Source: Halocynthiibacter styelae
GTDB lineage: Bacteria; Pseudomonadota; Alphaproteobacteria; Rhodobacterales; Rhodobacteraceae
NCBI RefSeq assembly: GCF_016123485.1
Contig: NZ_JADCKQ010000006.1
Span: 1-64,000 of the forward strand
DNA length: 64,000 nt
Direction of reading: 5' to 3'
Shown: positions 18,141-27,930 of the stretch, piece by piece
How positions within the stretch are numbered: the stretch's first letter is position 1
Layout of the letters: each line of letters opens with the position of its first letter
Made by a program: the position numbers and the translations under genes
Notes under the pieces: model-generated
The model's input: the letters and a program-made list of their open reading frames with translations, nothing else
Database searches by the model: none
Told to the model about the DNA's origin: nothing

Positions 18141-19240
18141 GGATTGTTGCGTGAATTCAGACGTTCAAGGTTCACGACCGTACTCATCATGATGCGGTCG
18201 TGACTCCAGCCGGTGGATTTCTGCAGCATCGCAGTGCCCGTCAGAATCATCCCGGCCAGCACCACCAACAGCCCCATATTCAACATCTGGCCAGGCTTGC
18301 CCACCTCGCCTGCCACAAGCACGTTCACCCGCGTTTTCAAACCGCTGCGCGCTGTGCGTGAAAACAGGCGGCTGCGGCCAACGAAGGGCACGGAAAAGGC
18401 AAACATCGTGCGTTGTGGAGCCTGCAGAAAGGCCGCTTCGGCGACTTTCACAAGGCTGCGGGCATAATCGACACGCGCACAACCGGACCGCCGCATATAT
18501 TCGAAATCACAGGCAAATTCACGCAGGCCGCGCAGTTTCTGCGACAGATACCAGAAGGCCGGGTTCAGCACGAACAGCGGTGACAACACAGCGGCCAGAA
18601 TTTCACATTCAAGATCGCGCTGACGAATATGTTGCAGTTCATGACCAATCGCCACTTTCATCAATGGCGCATCCATCAGGATATCCTGCGGTAAGACCAC
18701 GTAAAACCGGCGCAGACCCCGGGTAGAAAACGGCACATGCACGCGATCTGACACCATAACCTGGATACGTCCGATCCGGCGTAAAGTGATGGCACCACGC
18801 ACCAGAGACATGACCTGAAACAGGTTCATCGCCACATAAATCAATCGCGCAAGCGCCGCCCCGATCAGAAGGAACGCCAGCAAAATCAGCAGCGGCGCAC
18901 GCCCTTCAGCGACCATCGCAACAGCAGAGCTGCGCGCGGACAGAAGATCATCAAAAAGAATCGGGTGGATGGAAATATTCCCTTTCAGGAATTGGGCAAT
19001 CATCAGATCGGAAAAGCCCGGAATTTCACCGCCACCATATGTGCGGAAGAAGAACAGAACCAGCGGCGACAAAGCGACAACATAGACCGCCGCCATCACC
19101 AGGCGCAGGCGCGCGGAATAAGCACGGCCGTATCCTGCAAACCTCATGCAGCCTTCGATCAGCGCAAAAGCAAGCGCCGCAATCATCAGCGCCAGGTTTG
19201 CATCAATCAAAAGATTCATCAGGGCTTCAGGGCGTATCAC
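18137..19240 (-). CDS. M56-family membrane metallopeptidase (BlaR1-like)
   Basis: A membrane zinc peptidase of the BlaR1/MecR1 type. Helices lie at about 8-30, 46-66, 116-140 and near the C-terminus, and the zinc motif H200-E-x-x-H204 (GHELQHIRQRDLE) sits in a cytoplasmic loop. The penicillin-binding sensor domain of BlaR1 is absent, so the signal is unlikely to be a beta-lactam. In the family the peptidase inactivates the partner BlaI repressor, whose gene overlaps this one. I use a GTG start at 19240 with AGAGG seven bases upstream; an ATG seven codons later is the alternative. No beta-lactamase is nearby. Confidence 0.85.
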   Translation of the reverse strand: MIRPEALMNLLIDANLALMIAALAFALIEGCMRFAGYGRAYSARLRLVMAAVYVVALSPLVLFFFRTYGGGEIPGFSDLMIAQFLKGNISIHPILFDDLLSARSSAVAMVAEGRAPLLILLAFLLIGAALARLIYVAMNLFQVMSLVRGAITLRRIGRIQVMVSDRVHVPFSTRGLRRFYVVLPQDILMDAPLMKVAIGHELQHIRQRDLECEILAAVLSPLFVLNPAFWYLSQKLRGLREFACDFEYMRRSGCARVDYARSLVKVAEAAFLQAPQRTMFAFSVPFVGRSRLFSRTARSGLKTRVNVLVAGEVGKPGQMLNMGLLVVLAGMILTGTAMLQKSTGWSHDRIMMSTVVNLERLNSRNNP

Positions 19241-19619
19241 GGCCTATCCTCTCTTCGATGATTTTCCGGATTTCATCCAGGTTCTCTTCGCTCAGGTTTT
19301 CGTCTTCAATCAGGCGTGCAACCAGGGCAGACGGCGCACCGCCAAACATGGCATCTGAGGTTTCGCGCAGGAACTTTACCTCATAAGCGGACCGTCCAAA
19401 GGCCGGGCGATATTTCAGCGTGCGATCCTTCTTTTCGCTGCTGGCATAACCTTTGCCTTCCAGAACTTTCAGCACCGTCGCCACCGACGTATAAGCCCTG
19501 GGCGTAACCTGTGGCAGGGCGGCGTGGACTTCACGCACCGTACCTTCCCCAAGATCCCAAAGGGTCTGCATAAATTCCAGTTCAACTTCGGTCAGAAGTT
19601 CGTTTTTACGTCGCGCCAT
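19227..19619 (-). CDS. BlaI/MecI/CopY-family repressor
   Basis: A 130-residue winged-helix repressor. The DNA-binding region covers about residues 8-80 (TEVELEFMQTLWDLGEGTVREVHAAL and TVLKVLEGKGY), followed by a C-terminal dimerisation helix region containing the usual area for proteolytic inactivation. It forms a two-gene unit with the M56 peptidase downstream (14-base overlap). A perfect inverted repeat, 24 bp upstream of its start, is a likely operator for autoregulation. The target genes other than itself are not evident from the neighbours. Confidence 0.9.
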   Translation of the reverse strand: MARRKNELLTEVELEFMQTLWDLGEGTVREVHAALPQVTPRAYTSVATVLKVLEGKGYASSEKKDRTLKYRPAFGRSAYEVKFLRETSDAMFGGAPSALVARLIEDENLSEENLDEIRKIIEERIGRDTP

Positions 19620-19642
19620 TCGGTTTGCCTGTTTAGCCTGCC

Positions 19643-19668
19643 GGACGAGTCTACTAAAAAAATCGTCC
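19643..19668. promoter_or_regulatory. Inverted repeat upstream of the blaI-like gene
   Basis: GGACGA (19643-19648) and TCGTCC (19663-19668) form a perfect six-base inverted repeat around an A-rich centre, between the glpD stop and the repressor start. It may be the BlaI operator. It could also act as a hairpin at the end of glpD, but a T-run is lacking on the correct side. Confidence 0.4.
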
Positions 19669-19679
19669 TGTGAACAGGG

Positions 19680-21266
19680 TCACGCTGTTTCCGATTTTTG
19701 TCGCATGGAATCAAAGATATAGGCTTCGATCTGCGCAACCTGATCCTGATTCACACGCAGGCCAAGCTTTGAACGTCGCCAGAGGAAATCTTCTGCAGAG
19801 CGCACCCATTCATGGGCGATCGCCCAGTCCAGTTCACGCGCAGTGATGTCTTCGCCGAAATGCGCGCCCAGATCATCGCGGGATTGCGCATCTGCAAAGA
19901 TCCCGGCGGCCTCTGTCCCGTATTGACGGATCAGGCGGCGGATTGTGCGGGCCTCAAAGAACGGCAGCTGTTTCAGCAGATCAGCACGCAGCTGTTTCAC
20001 GCCATCCACAGCAAAAACCCCGCCGGGAAGGGCAACGCCAGCTGTCCACTGCGCGGTGTCACGGCCCAGGGTTTCGTCAATATGGCCCAGCGCGGATTCG
20101 GACAGTTTGCGATAGGTTGTGATCTTGCCACCAAAGATGTTCAGAACCGGCCCGCCTGCGGTTTTATTTACCCGCAGAACATATTCGCGCGTGGCCGCCG
20201 TGGCCGAGCTCGCCCCGTCATTATAAAGCGGACGCACGCCGGAATAGGTCCAGACGATATCTTCCGCCGCGATTGATTTTTTGAAATACTGCCCGGCAAA
20301 CGCGCGCAGATAATCTGCCTCTTCCTCGCTGCATTCGGGCTTGGTGAAAGCGTCCGAATGATCCGCATCGGTGGTACCAATCAGGGTGAAATCTTCCTCA
20401 TATGGAATGGCAAAGATAATGCGCCCGTCTTCGCCCTGGAAGAAATAGCATTTGTCGTGATCATACAGTTTTTTCACGACAATATGGCTGCCACGCACAA
20501 GACGAATGCTTTCCTTTGTTTCCAGATTCAGGCGTTGTTTGATCACGTCTTCAACCCATGGCCCGCCCGCGTTGACCAGCATCTTTGCCGTGACCGTCCG
20601 GGGCGTGCCATCGACCCCTTCAACCGTCACCTGCCAATGGGTGCCGTCAAATTCCGCGCCGGTCACTTTGCTGCGCACCATGATCTCTGCACCGCGCGCC
20701 TGGGCGTCGCGGGCATTCAACAAGGTCAGGCGGGCGTCTTCCACCCAGCAATCGGAATATTCATAGGCCTTGTGCAGATGATCTTTCAGGGGCGTGCCTT
20801 CCGGCGCGCTGCGCAGATCCACCTTACTGGTGCCCGGCAGTATTTCCCGCCCGCCCAGATGGTCATATAGAAACAGACCAAGCCGGATCAGCCAGTTCGG
20901 GCGTCGTCCTTTCATCCAGGGCATGACAAAGGACAGCAGGCGCGAGGTCGGCGTGTCGCTTTCAAAGCGCATTTCTTTATAGGTCGGCAAAACAAACCGC
21001 ATGGGCCAGCTGATATGAGGCATCGCACGCAGCAAAGTTTCGCGTTCAATCAGGGCTTCGCGGACAAGGCGGAATTCAAAGAATTCCAGATAGCGCAGCC
21101 CACCGTGAAACAGCTTGGTCGAACCCGAAGATGTGGCGCTGGCAAGATCGTTCATCTCGGCAAGCGCCACGGAATATCCCCGTCCCGCCGCATCCCGCGC
21201 GATGCCACAGCCATTGATGCCACCGCCAATGATAAACAGGTCAAAGGGTTTGTTTTGCTCAGCCAT
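19680..21266 (-). CDS. glpD: Aerobic glycerol-3-phosphate dehydrogenase
   Basis: Membrane-associated flavoprotein that oxidises sn-glycerol-3-phosphate to dihydroxyacetone phosphate and reduces quinone. The N-terminal FAD motif IIGGGINGCGIARDAAGRG (11-29) and the family signature STKLFHGGLRYLE (49-61) are clear, and the C-terminal DAO_C domain is complete. Its 528 residues match the family. Eight bases overlap with the end of glpR upstream, so the two are translated from one message. Both glycerol import (glpVSTPQU) and G3P import (ugp) in this window feed this enzyme. Glycerol kinase is not in the window. Confidence 0.96.
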   Translation of the reverse strand: MAEQNKPFDLFIIGGGINGCGIARDAAGRGYSVALAEMNDLASATSSGSTKLFHGGLRYLEFFEFRLVREALIERETLLRAMPHISWPMRFVLPTYKEMRFESDTPTSRLLSFVMPWMKGRRPNWLIRLGLFLYDHLGGREILPGTSKVDLRSAPEGTPLKDHLHKAYEYSDCWVEDARLTLLNARDAQARGAEIMVRSKVTGAEFDGTHWQVTVEGVDGTPRTVTAKMLVNAGGPWVEDVIKQRLNLETKESIRLVRGSHIVVKKLYDHDKCYFFQGEDGRIIFAIPYEEDFTLIGTTDADHSDAFTKPECSEEEADYLRAFAGQYFKKSIAAEDIVWTYSGVRPLYNDGASSATAATREYVLRVNKTAGGPVLNIFGGKITTYRKLSESALGHIDETLGRDTAQWTAGVALPGGVFAVDGVKQLRADLLKQLPFFEARTIRRLIRQYGTEAAGIFADAQSRDDLGAHFGEDITARELDWAIAHEWVRSAEDFLWRRSKLGLRVNQDQVAQIEAYIFDSMRQKSETA

Positions 21267-22032
21267 TATGGGCCTCTGTGATAATAAGGTTTATGTTTCC
21301 GACGCGCGCAGCCTCGGTAAATGCAGCAGGCGGCGGCGCGTTCAGGATGATATGATCCAGATTCGCGATGTTGCAGATGCGGTAAGGGGCGGCGACGTCG
21401 AATTTCGACACATCCGCCACCAGAATTTTCTGCCGCGCATTGGCAATGATCGCCCGCGCAACAGCCACTTCGCGCGGATCGAAATCCAGAACGGACCCGT
21501 CGGAATCGATAGAAGACGTGCCAATCACCGCGAAATCGACCTTGTACTGGTTGATCGCCGCCACCGCGTCTTCGCCGATCACTGCGCCGTCTGACAAACG
21601 TACTTCACCGCCGATGACGCTTAAGGATTTCAAACGTGTGCCGCGCAAAATACTGATAATATTCATGTTATTGGACACAACCATCAGGTCTTTGTGCAGA
21701 CGCAAGGCCTCGGCCACCTGTTCGGTTGTGGTACCAATGTTGATCGCCACAGAGGCACCGTCCGGGATCAGCTGCGCTGCGGCAGAGGCAACCGATTGCT
21801 TGTCCGCCATGTTGTTCAGACGGCGATCTTCATAAGCCCGCGCCGTGGTGGAGGGCGCACGTTTCGCGCCCCCGTGCATGCGAAGGGCCAGCCCCTGATC
21901 GCACAACTCGCTGAGATCACGGCGCACGGTTTGTGTTGTCACACCCAACTGCTTTGACAAAGCATCCACTTCGACCTCGCCTTCGTGGCGCAGACCTTCA
22001 AGGATCAGTTCCTGACGTTCGTTTAGTGGCAT
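21259..22032 (-). CDS. glpR: DeoR-family repressor GlpR of glycerol genes
   Basis: A DeoR-type regulator of 257 residues: N-terminal helix-turn-helix (VDALSKQLGVTTQTVRRDLSEL) and a C-terminal sugar-phosphate sensor domain (INIGTTTEQVAEAL, IGTSSIDSDGSVLDFDPREVAVARAI). The inducer in the family is glycerol-3-phosphate. I start at the ATG at 22032 because GAGAG lies just upstream; a TTG four codons earlier is open but lacks support. It diverges from glpV, and two sites resembling the E. coli GlpR operator lie between them. It is co-transcribed with glpD. Confidence 0.92.
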   Translation of the reverse strand: MPLNERQELILEGLRHEGEVEVDALSKQLGVTTQTVRRDLSELCDQGLALRMHGGAKRAPSTTARAYEDRRLNNMADKQSVASAAAQLIPDGASVAINIGTTTEQVAEALRLHKDLMVVSNNMNIISILRGTRLKSLSVIGGEVRLSDGAVIGEDAVAAINQYKVDFAVIGTSSIDSDGSVLDFDPREVAVARAIIANARQKILVADVSKFDVAAPYRICNIANLDHIILNAPPPAAFTEAARVGNINLIITEAHNG

Positions 22033-22056
22033 GGGTACTCTCAAATGAATGAATCA

Positions 22057-22073
22057 ATGTTCACATGAACACT
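22057..22073. promoter_or_regulatory. GlpR operator-like site 1
   Basis: ATGTTC-ACAT-GAACA matches the two arms of the E. coli GlpR operator (ATGTTCG and CGAACAT). It lies 25 bp upstream of the glpR start codon, suited to autoregulation of glpRD. Confidence 0.65.
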
Positions 22074-22159
22074 ATTTTCTTCATATACACCAGATAGCAT
22101 CGCAGAATTGTGACAATTCCTCTTCCGTAACGTGATTTTTCGATCTACTATGAAAATAG

Positions 22160-22189
22160 TTGACGTAAAAAGTTGCTCATACGAACATA
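22160..22189 (+). promoter_or_regulatory. GlpR operator-like site 2 over a candidate glpV promoter
   Basis: TTGCTC-ATAC-GAACATA (22173-22189) is a second GlpR-like palindrome with one degenerate arm. A TTGACG hexamer at 22160-22165 could be the -35 box of glpV, in which case the operator would cover the spacer and -10 region. This is a good geometry for repression of the importer. Confidence 0.55.
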
Positions 22190-22233
22190 CCGGAACCGGA
22201 TTCGTCCGGGTATAATCCAAGGGAGGAGACAAG

Positions 22234-23970
22234 ATGCGTAAGTATCTGATGTCCGCTGCAGCAGCATCTGCTGTTTTGGCGGGAACGACATCGGCATATG
22301 CGGATATGGCCGCTGCCGAACGCTGGGTCGACAGCGAATTTCAACCAGCCGCAATCACCCGTGACGAACAAATTGCGGAAATGCAGTGGTTCGTTGATGC
22401 CGCCGCGCCTTATGCAGGCATGGAAATCAATGTTCTGTCTGAAGGCATTCCAACCCATTCCTATGAATCTGAAGTGCTGGCACGCGCTTTTGAGGAAATC
22501 ACCGGCATTAAGGTGAACCACCAGATTCTGGGCGAAGGCGAAGTTGTGCAGGCTGTGCAGACACAGATGCAGACACAACGGAACCTGTATGATGCCTATG
22601 TGAATGACTCTGATCTCATCGGCACCCATTCCCGCCTGCAACTGGCCTATAACCTGACTGATATGATGGCAGGTGATTTCGCTGGCGTGACCAACCCGGG
22701 TCTGGACCTTGAAGATTTCATGGGCATCCAGTTCACAACCGGTCCTGATGGCGATCTCTACCAGCTGCCGGATCAGCAGTTCGCGAACCTGTACTGGTTC
22801 CGCAAAGACTGGTTCGACAATGAAGAATACAAAGCCGCGTTCGAAGCAAAATACGGCTATGAACTGGGCGTGCCTGTAAACTGGTCCGCTTATGAAGACA
22901 TCGCAGAATTCTTCAGCGAAGACGTGCAGGAAATCGACGGCGTCGCAATCTATGGCCACATGGATTACGGCAAACGCGCCCCTGACCTTGGCTGGCGTAT
23001 GACCGACGCCTGGCTGTCTATGGCTGGCGCGGGTTCCGTGGGTGAACCAAACGGTATTCCGATTGATGAATGGGGCATCCGTATGGAAGCGGGCACCTGT
23101 AACCCTGTGGGCGCATCCGTGTCCCGTGGTGGTGCTGCGAACGGCCCTGCGGCTGTTTATGCGATCCGCAAATGGGACGAATGGCTGCGTGCATATGCGC
23201 CCCCCGGTGCGGCATCTTTTGACTTCTACCAGTCTCTGCCGGCCCTCAGCCAGGGCAATGTTGCCCAGCAGATCTTCTGGTACACAGCTTTCACCGCCGA
23301 CATGGTGAAGCCGCAGTCTGAAGGCAACAACACTGTGGATGCCGAAGGCAATCCACTGTGGCGCATGGCCCCAAGCCCGCATGGCCCATACTGGCAGGAA
23401 GGCCAGAAGGTTGGCTATCAGGACGTGGGTTCCTGGACCATTCTGAAATCCACCCCGCTGGATCGTGCACAGGCAGCATGGCTGTATTCCCAGTTTGTGG
23501 TGTCCAAGACCGTTGACGTGAAAAAATCTCACGTTGGTCTGACATTCATCCGGAATTCTTCCGTGAACCACGAAAGCTTTACCGAGCGCGCACCGCGTCT
23601 GGGTGGTTTGGTTGAATTCTATCGTTCCCCTGACCGCGTGGCCTGGTCCCCGACCGGCATCAACGTACCTGACTATCCAAAGCTGGCCCAGATCTGGTGG
23701 CAGCAAATTGGTGACGTGAACTCTGGTGCGTTTACGCCGCAAGAGGCGATGGATCGTCTGGCTGAAGAAATGGACATCACCATGGCCCGTATGCAGGCCG
23801 CTGACGAAGCTGCCAGTGTTTACGGCGGCTGTGGTCCACGTCTGAACGAGGAAAGCACAGCAGAATTCTGGTATGAAAACGGTGGTGCGAAGCCACCGCT
23901 GGAAAACGAGAAACCACAGGGCGTGACCGTCAACTATGACGAGTTGGTTGCGCGCTGGTCTGCGAACTAA
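22234..23970 (+). CDS. glpV: Glycerol ABC importer, substrate-binding protein
   Basis: Periplasmic binding protein of 578 residues, with a Sec signal peptide cleaved near ATSAYA-D (about residue 23) and a long extracytoplasmic solute-binding family 1 fold. The size and the gene order glpV-S-T-P-Q-U next to glpD and glpR match the glycerol importer described in rhizobia, which differs from the GlpF facilitator route. A strong GGGAGGAGA ribosome binding site lies before the ATG. A stem-loop downstream probably allows higher expression of the binding protein than of the transporter subunits. Confidence 0.92.
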   Translation: MRKYLMSAAAASAVLAGTTSAYADMAAAERWVDSEFQPAAITRDEQIAEMQWFVDAAAPYAGMEINVLSEGIPTHSYESEVLARAFEEITGIKVNHQILGEGEVVQAVQTQMQTQRNLYDAYVNDSDLIGTHSRLQLAYNLTDMMAGDFAGVTNPGLDLEDFMGIQFTTGPDGDLYQLPDQQFANLYWFRKDWFDNEEYKAAFEAKYGYELGVPVNWSAYEDIAEFFSEDVQEIDGVAIYGHMDYGKRAPDLGWRMTDAWLSMAGAGSVGEPNGIPIDEWGIRMEAGTCNPVGASVSRGGAANGPAAVYAIRKWDEWLRAYAPPGAASFDFYQSLPALSQGNVAQQIFWYTAFTADMVKPQSEGNNTVDAEGNPLWRMAPSPHGPYWQEGQKVGYQDVGSWTILKSTPLDRAQAAWLYSQFVVSKTVDVKKSHVGLTFIRNSSVNHESFTERAPRLGGLVEFYRSPDRVAWSPTGINVPDYPKLAQIWWQQIGDVNSGAFTPQEAMDRLAEEMDITMARMQAADEAASVYGGCGPRLNEESTAEFWYENGGAKPPLENEKPQGVTVNYDELVARWSAN

Positions 23971-24009
23971 ATCTCCCTGTCGGGCGGTCTTTCTGACTGC
24001 CCGGCGTTT

Positions 24010-24040
24010 CCGGGGCTTACCATACGGCCCCGGATTTTTT
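24010..24040 (+). terminator. Intra-operon stem-loop after glpV
   Basis: CCGGGGC (24010-24016) pairs with GCCCCGG (24027-24033), followed by TTTTTT (24035-24040). Because the transporter genes follow on the same strand, this is best read as a partial terminator or 3'-end stabiliser that raises glpV mRNA relative to glpSTPQU. Confidence 0.75.
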
Positions 24041-24103
24041 CATGTCTCTCAGACATTCACCAATACCAACCTGATACACACCGATACTGGGGGGCTGTGC
24101 TTT

Positions 24104-25177
24104 ATGGCACTGGAACTAAACGAAATTACCAAGGTTGTGGGCGGTCAGACGCATATCAAACCCACAAGCCTGACCCTGCACAGCGGGCACTTTAATGTGC
24201 TGCTGGGGGAAACTGGCGCGGGGAAGACCTCGCTTATTAAAATGATGGCCGGGCTTGATCCGATTGCCTCTGGTCAGGTCGTGATGGACGGCGAAGATAT
24301 CACTGCACTTTCCACACAAAAACGCAACATCAGCCTCGTGCATCAGTTTTTCGTCAATTATCCGCATATGACGGTGTTTGATAATATTGCCTCCCCGCTG
24401 CGGGTTGCAGGCATGGCGAAAAGCGAAATTCAGGGCCGCGTCGAAGAAGCCGCAGACATCATGCAACTGCGCCCCATGTTGAACCGTCGTCCGCATGAAC
24501 TGTCCGGCGGACAACAACAGCGTACCGCACTGGCCCGCGCGATTGCAAAAGAAAGCAAGGCCGTGTTCTTGGATGAACCGCTTGCCAACCTTGACTACAA
24601 ACTGCGCGAAGAATTGCGAGAACAGCTGCCGGAATTGTTCGCAGGCCGGGGTGCCGTGGTGGTTTATGCCACGTCTGAACCGGAAGAAGCTCTGTTGCTG
24701 GGCGGTGAAACAGCCCTGATGCAGGACGGCCGCGTGACACAATTCGGCCCGACCGCCGGGATTTACCGCGACCCTGCAAACCTGAGCGCCGCCCAGGTGT
24801 TTTCCGATCCGCCCATCAACCAGGCGCGGATTGTTAAAGAAGGCACGACAGCGAAAATGGGATCAATCCACTGGCATCTCTCTGGTGCAGCGGCGGATAT
24901 GGCCGATGGGGATTATATCGTTGCGATCCGCCCGAACCACATCCTGCCTTATAAAACCGACACCGCCTTTGTCCCGATCACAGGGCGCGTGGGTGTGACG
25001 GAACTGTCTGGTTCTGAAAGCAGCGCGCATTTCCATTTCGCGGATGAAAGCTGGGTGTCCCTCGCCCATGGCGTTCACCCCTATACCGTTGGCGAAGAAC
25101 ATAAATTCTTCATGGATCCTTCCGCCTGCCTGTACTTCACGCCTGATGGCACACGCATCAAAGAGGAGCGCGCATAA
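24104..25177 (+). CDS. glpS: Glycerol ABC importer, ATPase subunit GlpS
   Basis: One of two different ATPase subunits of the importer, 357 residues from the ATG at 24104 (preceded by a G-rich ribosome binding site). The Walker A motif GETGAGKTS is at 35-43, the canonical signature LSGGQ at 133-137 and Walker B FLDE at 155-158. The switch histidine expected after Walker B (THD in relatives) is replaced: the sequence reads YATSEPEEA, with S191 at that place. The last third is an OB-like regulatory region. glpT starts within its stop codon (TAATG). Confidence 0.92.
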   Translation: MALELNEITKVVGGQTHIKPTSLTLHSGHFNVLLGETGAGKTSLIKMMAGLDPIASGQVVMDGEDITALSTQKRNISLVHQFFVNYPHMTVFDNIASPLRVAGMAKSEIQGRVEEAADIMQLRPMLNRRPHELSGGQQQRTALARAIAKESKAVFLDEPLANLDYKLREELREQLPELFAGRGAVVVYATSEPEEALLLGGETALMQDGRVTQFGPTAGIYRDPANLSAAQVFSDPPINQARIVKEGTTAKMGSIHWHLSGAAADMADGDYIVAIRPNHILPYKTDTAFVPITGRVGVTELSGSESSAHFHFADESWVSLAHGVHPYTVGEEHKFFMDPSACLYFTPDGTRIKEERA

Positions 25178-26259
25178 TGGCGAAAATCACCCTCTCTAAA
25201 CTGCGTCACAGCTATTACCCGAACCCGAAGTCAGCGAATGACTATGCGCTGAAGGAAATTGATCTGGATTGGAAAGACGGCGGCGCTTATGCCCTGCTTG
25301 GCCCGTCCGGTTGTGGGAAATCCACGCTGCTGAACATCATCTCTGGTCTGCTGGTTCCGTCCGAAGGGCAGATCCTGTTTGACGATCAGGACGTCACCCA
25401 TCTGCCGCCGGATCAGCGCAACATCGCGCAGGTTTTCCAGTTCCCGGTGATCTATGACACGATGACGGTGTATGACAACCTGGCCTTCCCCCTGCGCAAT
25501 CGCGGCGTCGATGCCATGCGGGTGGATCAGCGCGTGCGCGAAATTGCTGAGATGCTGGAAGTCACCGATCTGCTGGATCAGCGCGCCGCAGGTCTGTCAC
25601 CGGACAACAAACAAAAGATTTCCATGGGGCGTGGGCTTGTGCGCGATGATGTGAATGTTGTCATGTTCGACGAACCCCTGACCGTGATCGATCCGCATCT
25701 GAAGTGGAAGCTGCGCAGCAAGCTGAAAGAACTGCATCAGCGCGTGAATGCGACGATGATCTATGTGACTCACGACCAGACCGAAGCCCTGACCTTCGCC
25801 GACCAGGTGGTTGTCATGCAGCAGGGCGAAGTCGTGCAAATCGGCACTCCAGTGGAACTGTTTGACCGCCCCGCACATACGTTTGTCGGCCATTTCATCG
25901 GCTCACCCGGCATGAATGTGCTGCCTTGCACGCTGGATGCTGGCATGGCGATGTTCAACGGCACAGCTGTGGAACTGGAAGGGCCGGTGCCGTTAGGTGC
26001 AAGTGGCAACTTTGAGATCGGCATACGCCCGGAATTTGTGACAATCAGCGACAGTGGCATTCCCGCCGTGGTGCGCAAAGTGGCCGATGTCGGGCGGCAT
26101 CTGGTGGTGGAAGCCATGGCGGGCGATCATAAGATCTCTGCCGTCATGAACGGCACGACCCCTGAAAAAGGCGCGCAGGTTCACCTGAACTTCCACCCGG
26201 ATCAGACCCGGCTTTATTCCGACGGCTGGCTTATTTCCAAAGCAGGAGGCAAATCATGA
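25177..26259 (+). CDS. glpT: Glycerol ABC importer, ATPase subunit GlpT
   Basis: The second ATPase subunit, 360 residues. Walker [10 protein letters not shown] is at 42-50, Walker B MFDE at 163-166, and the switch histidine H199 (VTHDQTEA) is present. The ABC signature is degenerate: LSPDN (140-144) in place of LSGGQ. Together with GlpS, which has a normal signature but no switch histidine, this predicts a heterodimer with one working and one degenerate ATP site. It overlaps glpS by one base and glpP by four bases. Not to be confused with the G3P antiporter also called GlpT in enterobacteria. Confidence 0.92.
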   Translation: MAKITLSKLRHSYYPNPKSANDYALKEIDLDWKDGGAYALLGPSGCGKSTLLNIISGLLVPSEGQILFDDQDVTHLPPDQRNIAQVFQFPVIYDTMTVYDNLAFPLRNRGVDAMRVDQRVREIAEMLEVTDLLDQRAAGLSPDNKQKISMGRGLVRDDVNVVMFDEPLTVIDPHLKWKLRSKLKELHQRVNATMIYVTHDQTEALTFADQVVVMQQGEVVQIGTPVELFDRPAHTFVGHFIGSPGMNVLPCTLDAGMAMFNGTAVELEGPVPLGASGNFEIGIRPEFVTISDSGIPAVVRKVADVGRHLVVEAMAGDHKISAVMNGTTPEKGAQVHLNFHPDQTRLYSDGWLISKAGGKS

Positions 26260-27119
26260 AAACCGAAAATCAAAAAGCCTGGTTCTTTGTGCTTCCAGTC
26301 CTGCTGCTGGTCGCTTTCAACGCCCTTATCCCTATGATGACGGTTGTGAATTATTCCGTGCAGGAAACCTTCGGCAACAACCTGTTCTTCTGGCAAGGCC
26401 TTGACTGGTTTGAACAAATTCTGCGGTCTGAACGGTTTCATGCGGCGCTTGGGCGGCAGTTCCTGTTCACCTTCCTGATCCTGATCATTGAAATTCCTCT
26501 AGGCATCATCATCGCACTTTCCATGCCGCGCAAAGGGTTTTGGGTGCCGGTGTGTCTTGTGACAATGGCCCTGCCGATGCTGATCCCTTACAACGTGGTT
26601 GGTGCGATGTGGAACATCTTTGCCCTGCCGGATATCGGCCTGATGGGCTATTTCCTGAACCATGTTCTAGGCATCAACTATGACATGACGCAGGATCCGG
26701 TGGCAGCCTGGGTGACGATCATCACCATGGATGTCTGGCACTGGACGTCGCTTGTGGTTCTACTGGCCTATGCCGGCCTCGTGTCTATCCCTGATGCTTA
26801 TTATCAGGCGGCAAAGATTGACGGAGCCTCCAACTGGTCTGTGTTCCGTTTTATCCAACTGCCCAAGATGAAAAACGTCCTGACCATTGCAATTCTTTTG
26901 CGGTTTATGGACAGCTTCAACATCTACACGGAACCTTTCGTTCTGACAGGGGGCGGGCCGGGCAATTCGACCACGCTTCTGTCTATTGATCTGGTGAAAA
27001 TCGCCCTTGGGCAGTTTGACCTTGGCCCTGCCGCGGCCATGTCCCTGATCTACTTTGCAATCACTCTTTTGGTCAGCTGGCTGTTCTACACGCTGATGAC
27101 CAAAGACGACCTGAACTAA
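26256..27119 (+). CDS. glpP: Glycerol ABC importer, permease GlpP
   Basis: Integral membrane permease, 287 residues with six predicted helices. The cytoplasmic coupling motif is around DAYYQAAKIDGASNWSVFRFIQLP, the EAA-type loop that docks on the ATPases. It overlaps glpT by four bases and is followed by glpQ after 12 bases. The order and subunit composition support the glycerol importer assignment. Confidence 0.92.
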   Translation: MKTENQKAWFFVLPVLLLVAFNALIPMMTVVNYSVQETFGNNLFFWQGLDWFEQILRSERFHAALGRQFLFTFLILIIEIPLGIIIALSMPRKGFWVPVCLVTMALPMLIPYNVVGAMWNIFALPDIGLMGYFLNHVLGINYDMTQDPVAAWVTIITMDVWHWTSLVVLLAYAGLVSIPDAYYQAAKIDGASNWSVFRFIQLPKMKNVLTIAILLRFMDSFNIYTEPFVLTGGGPGNSTTLLSIDLVKIALGQFDLGPAAAMSLIYFAITLLVSWLFYTLMTKDDLN

Positions 27120-27131
27120 GGGGGCCTGATC

Positions 27132-27929
<798 letters not shown>

Positions 27930-27930
27930 C

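Noticed and set aside
18137-19619. Beta-lactam resistance regulators BlaR1/BlaI
   Set aside because: The sensor domain is missing and there is no beta-lactamase nearby, so a resistance role is not supported.
22177-23742. 521-codon open frame antisense to glpV
   Set aside because: It lies wholly opposite a gene with clear family identity, has low-complexity composition rich in His, Gly, Arg and Phe typical of reversed GC-rich coding sequence, and has no ribosome binding site.
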